Source of the DNA: UBA10428 sp963821135
Lineage (GTDB): Bacteria > Bacteroidota > Bacteroidia > Bacteroidales > UBA10428
Direction: 5' to 3'
Assembly (NCBI GenBank): GCA_963821135.1
Contig: CAWGCR010000011.1
Span: forward strand, 744,001 to 808,000
DNA: 64,000 nucleotides
Shown here: positions 61,669-64,000 of the stretch, piece after piece
Layout: the number at the start of each line of letters is the position of its first letter
How positions within the stretch are numbered: the stretch's first letter is position 1
Made by a program: the position numbers and the translations under genes
The notes under the pieces: generated by a model
Told to the model about the DNA's origin: nothing
The model's input: only the letters and a program-made list of their open reading frames with translations
The model's database searches: none

Positions 61669-61877
61669 TTGTTAGGCTTTTTTATTTCAAGATTAATATC
61701 CAATCCTAAAACATTTGCAATTTTGCGAAGGTTATTTAAGGTTATGTTTCCTTTTCCGCTCTCAAAGCGCTTTAGTGTTGCCAGCCCAACCTCAGAAAGA
61801 TCTGCAAGATATTCCTGGTTAATTCCAAGTATATCTTTTCTATCCTTAATTACTTTAATTATTTCTTCATTTTGCAT
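61665..61877 (-). CDS. hipB: HipB-like Xre-family DNA-binding protein
   Basis: A 70-residue Xre-type helix-turn-helix protein: INQEYLADLSEVGLATLKRFESGKGNITLNNLRKIANVL is the HTH core. GAAAGGAAG about 7 nt before the ATG is a clear ribosome-binding site, unusual for this phylum. It heads the operon and overlaps hipS by 4 bp. It probably represses its own promoter through the palindromes at 61895-62030, and in HipBST systems augments the action of HipS. Confidence 0.88.
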   Translation of the reverse strand: MQNEEIIKVIKDRKDILGINQEYLADLSEVGLATLKRFESGKGNITLNNLRKIANVLGLDINLEIKKPNK

Positions 61878-61894
61878 TTTTACTTCCTTTCAAG

Positions 61895-61908
61895 TATCAT
61901 ATATGATA
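61895..61908. promoter_or_regulatory. HipB operator candidate 1
   Basis: TATCATATATGATA is a perfect 14-bp palindrome (TATCA-N4-TGATA), 17 bp upstream of the hipB ATG. Its preceding base pattern AGTATCA is shared by the two other sites. Confidence 0.7.
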
Positions 61909-61955
61909 TTATTTTGTAAAAGTAAACTGTTTTATTAATAAAAAAAAGTAAATAG

Positions 61956-61969
61956 TATCAAATATGATT
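61956..61969. promoter_or_regulatory. HipB operator candidate 2
   Basis: TATCAAATATGATT matches the TATCA-N4-TGATA pattern with one end mismatch and also begins AGTATCA. It starts exactly 61 bp from site 1. Confidence 0.65.
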
Positions 61970-62016
61970 CTATTAGCTTGACGCAGGTAGTGATTTGCAT
62001 ATTAACTGCATGTCAG

Positions 62017-62030
62017 TATCATATATAATA
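62017..62030. promoter_or_regulatory. HipB operator candidate 3
   Basis: TATCATATATAATA matches the pattern with one inner mismatch, again preceded by AG. It starts exactly 61 bp from site 2, giving even phasing of the three sites. Confidence 0.6.
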
Positions 62031-62073
62031 CCAAATTTTTACTTGTATAGTCTAAAAAGTGGCAAGGATACTA

Positions 62074-62307
62074 ATGGTGTTTCTGGATAAAACACAAATA
62101 CATAGCCATAAATGGCATTATCTGGAGAATCCGGTGAAAGTGGTTCTTCGTCAAATTTGGGGATGGTTTATCCCATCTGAGACAAATCACTTTTTTCGCA
62201 ACAACTCAAAGCTAGCTATTCCATTCCTCTACCTTTTGATACTCTTGATTCTATTAACATGCCCCTTCACAGCCCTACTACTTCTCGGCATTATGATTCC
62301 TTTATAA
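62074..62307 (+). CDS. possible small membrane protein divergent from hipB
   Basis: An open frame of 77 codons from ATG 62074 (it extends 5 codons to GTG 62059). The polar part (MVFLDKTQIHSHKWHYLENPVKVV...) ends in a strongly hydrophobic tail (LAIPFLYLLILLILLTCPFTALLLLGIM), a typical tail-anchored small membrane protein. I know no family. It starts 44 bp after operator 3, so it could be coregulated with the toxin-antitoxin operon, but may also be chance. Confidence 0.4.
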   Translation: MVFLDKTQIHSHKWHYLENPVKVVLRQIWGWFIPSETNHFFRNNSKLAIPFLYLLILLILLTCPFTALLLLGIMIPL

Positions 62308-62449
62308 TAGCAATAGAAATAATGAATTATTTGCCTGTTTATCTGATACTTAAATTCAATATTATTATTAAATACATCCCCAAAATTGACGAAGAACCAA
62401 TATGACCGATTTCTGCACTGTATCGGGGAACTAATCGATAAAAACATTA

Positions 62450-63967
62450 TTATTGAACTTCAATGTAACCCTTAATATTATCTATAATGTCATCTATATT
62501 TACATACGCAGAATAAAATAAGTCTTGCCCAGGACTAAAGGTTTGTTCGCTAGGGCATATATCTGGATCATCTGAATAGAATATATCTTCATAAAAGATG
62601 TCACCAGTTTTTGGTTCATAAATGATTACCTCCGCCATTTCTTTTGCCCTATATATTTTATATCCGTCCGTATAAACACAGGTTGCTAATTGTATTTCCG
62701 ATGTTGATATACAAACTACTAGTTCAATATCCTCTTTTTTTGATGGCCACCATTCTTCTTTTTTTACTACGGAACCATCTTTAAGAATAACTGTAGGATG
62801 GATTCCCACCCCATCGGGATTGTAGTAAGTTGTTGCTTCACTAATAATTTCACCTTGACAAACCTTCTTGTATATATCATATTGAAAGAATGATGCATTA
62901 TATTTATGATCTCCACCATTTGTTTTTAGATCGATTGTGCCAACAGAAAATGCGCCATCAGGGACTTTACCATACTTGACTACCACCTCTATTTCTCCGG
63001 GATATAATATTAGCCCATTATTTATGGGAAAGTCCACCCAATCTAACTCAGAGACTATCTCCCATAGTAAATCACCCGTGCCTTCTTTTTCAATTGGAAT
63101 GCTCCTATTAATGCTGTTTGATATCCCCGCACCGATTCCTCGAGTAAAATCAAATTCTGGTGTGTCCCTGGGATTTTTATCTACAATTAAAACAGGTTCT
63201 TCCAGAACGATGAAATCAATCGTAAGATTTTGAAAAATGTCTATGCCAAATTGCTCGGTTGATACAGAAAAAGGTAAAATAAATCTTCTTTCTCCCGAAT
63301 GTAGAAATGACCTATCAATTCCAATTTCAACTGTAATAGAATCTTCACTCCCAATAGATTTATTCATCTTAGAATCGTAAGGACTGTGGACAGAAACTGA
63401 ACCAGGAAAACTTATAGGTTCCTGATCCTCGTCAGGCTCAAATTCTAAAAGATAATTCCCGGCGCCAACATATTTTGTTCTTGCACCTGGATTGACCATT
63501 GTTAAAAACAAAGATGTTACGGTGTCTCCATAATTCAAGTAGTCAGGAGAAAAAATGATAGAATCAGTTCTTGATATGACCTTTATAGAATCGCTAAGTT
63601 CTCCATATTCATCCTCGCTTTCCACCTTAACTGTTATTATTGCCATTCCAGGTTCATCAGGAGCATGCCAATTTACGGAAGTTTTATTATCATTATCAAA
63701 GTAGCCCATGTTTGTGCTCCATTTAATATTAAACTTGGAAAGTCTAGAATTTGAGCTGTTATCCTTTATTGCTACAGTAATACTTGTCTCGCCACCGGTC
63801 TCAATCGTTGATGATGGATTTAGCCTGCCCGCAGCTGGATCATATCCTGAATAGAACTCTAATTGAATTTGTGAGGGTTCGGATTGAAGTTCGGGTTCTG
63901 GGTCTTCCTTTTTACAACCAACAACAATTAATAATAAAACTAGGGCATAGTACTTAAAATATCTCAT
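62450..63967 (-). CDS. large lipoprotein with Ig-like beta domains
   Basis: A 505-residue protein started at ATG 63967 (MRYFKYYALVLLLIVVGCKK; a frame to 63976 adds three residues). The signal peptide ends in a lipobox with a cysteine at about residue 18, followed by an acidic KKEDPEPEL spacer as for surface-exposed lipoproteins of this phylum. Residues 30-115 resemble an Ig-like invasin/BIG domain (GGETSITVAIKDNSSNSRLS..., WSTNMGYFDNDNKTSVNWHAPDEPG, ISRTD). Other beta domains follow; no catalytic motif is visible. Function unknown; adhesive or structural role is an inference. Last gene of the window. Confidence 0.75.
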   Translation of the reverse strand: MRYFKYYALVLLLIVVGCKKEDPEPELQSEPSQIQLEFYSGYDPAAGRLNPSSTIETGGETSITVAIKDNSSNSRLSKFNIKWSTNMGYFDNDNKTSVNWHAPDEPGMAIITVKVESEDEYGELSDSIKVISRTDSIIFSPDYLNYGDTVTSLFLTMVNPGARTKYVGAGNYLLEFEPDEDQEPISFPGSVSVHSPYDSKMNKSIGSEDSITVEIGIDRSFLHSGERRFILPFSVSTEQFGIDIFQNLTIDFIVLEEPVLIVDKNPRDTPEFDFTRGIGAGISNSINRSIPIEKEGTGDLLWEIVSELDWVDFPINNGLILYPGEIEVVVKYGKVPDGAFSVGTIDLKTNGGDHKYNASFFQYDIYKKVCQGEIISEATTYYNPDGVGIHPTVILKDGSVVKKEEWWPSKKEDIELVVCISTSEIQLATCVYTDGYKIYRAKEMAEVIIYEPKTGDIFYEDIFYSDDPDICPSEQTFSPGQDLFYSAYVNIDDIIDNIKGYIEVQ

Positions 63968-64000
63968 GATAACCAAAAATTAAAATTATACACTTTTTAC

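Overview
The window is a chromosomal segment of an AT-leaning member of the Bacteroidota, most likely class Bacteroidia near the marine Marinilabiliales/Bacteroidales-type lineages. The evidence is a full-length SprA (type IX secretion translocon, T9SS), several proteins with a C-terminal T9SS sorting domain, a DPP7-like S46 peptidase, DUF4837, and TAnnTTTG-like promoter sites. There is no rRNA operon, intact tRNA gene or CRISPR array.

Layout. 0-2 kb: end of a molybdate importer (modB, modC) and a DUF2148 ferredoxin-like protein. 2-9 kb: scattered single genes (S1-domain CvfB-like protein, NHL-repeat T9SS cargo, AraC regulator, VOC protein, lipoprotein, esterase, GlsB-like membrane protein). 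9-11.3 kb: a TonB-dependent receptor carrying the CxxxM and HxM copper ligands of the OprC/NosA family. 11.4-15.8 kb: a galactose operon (galK, galT, sodium:solute symporter, small membrane protein). 15.9-25.7 kb: modD, an FtsX/MacB-type permease, a SiaB-like kinase, rnhA-marC, an S46 peptidase, rnhB and a polysaccharide flippase. 26-31.2 kb: a ribbon-helix-helix-like small protein and a run of three secreted proteins, the last with two frameshifts. 31.7-48.4 kb: a conserved core block on the minus strand (gcvH, sprA, ruvA, pdxA, DUF4837, LysM transglycosylase, tatA, rseP, dxr, M23 peptidase), in which rseP alone is broken. 49-52.3 kb: a Tat-exported aldo/keto reductase and a secreted pectate lyase.

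52.6-62 kb is an accessory region. Two near-identical 204-205 bp elements with imperfect terminal inverted repeats and IS21-like ends bracket 7.1 kb. Between them lie a truncated lipoprotein, two internally repetitive T9SS proteins (one with duplicated SusE/F-like domains, one leucine-rich), a secreted transglutaminase-like protein, a 3' fragment of tRNA-Met, the 3' end (domains V and VI) of a decayed group II intron, and two families of short non-coding repeats. Just outside is a three-gene HipBST-type toxin-antitoxin operon with three operator-like palindromes spaced exactly 61 bp apart. This is the best candidate for a distinctive system in the window. The right edge carries a large lipoprotein.

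How the genes connect: SprA forms the outer-membrane exit for cargo such as the NHL, S74, pectate lyase, SusE/F-like and LRR proteins; GalK, GalT and the symporter make a galactose uptake and Leloir unit; ModB, ModC and ModD belong to molybdenum handling. The broken rseP and the frameshifted beta-propeller gene are either real lesions or assembly errors, and reads must decide between these.
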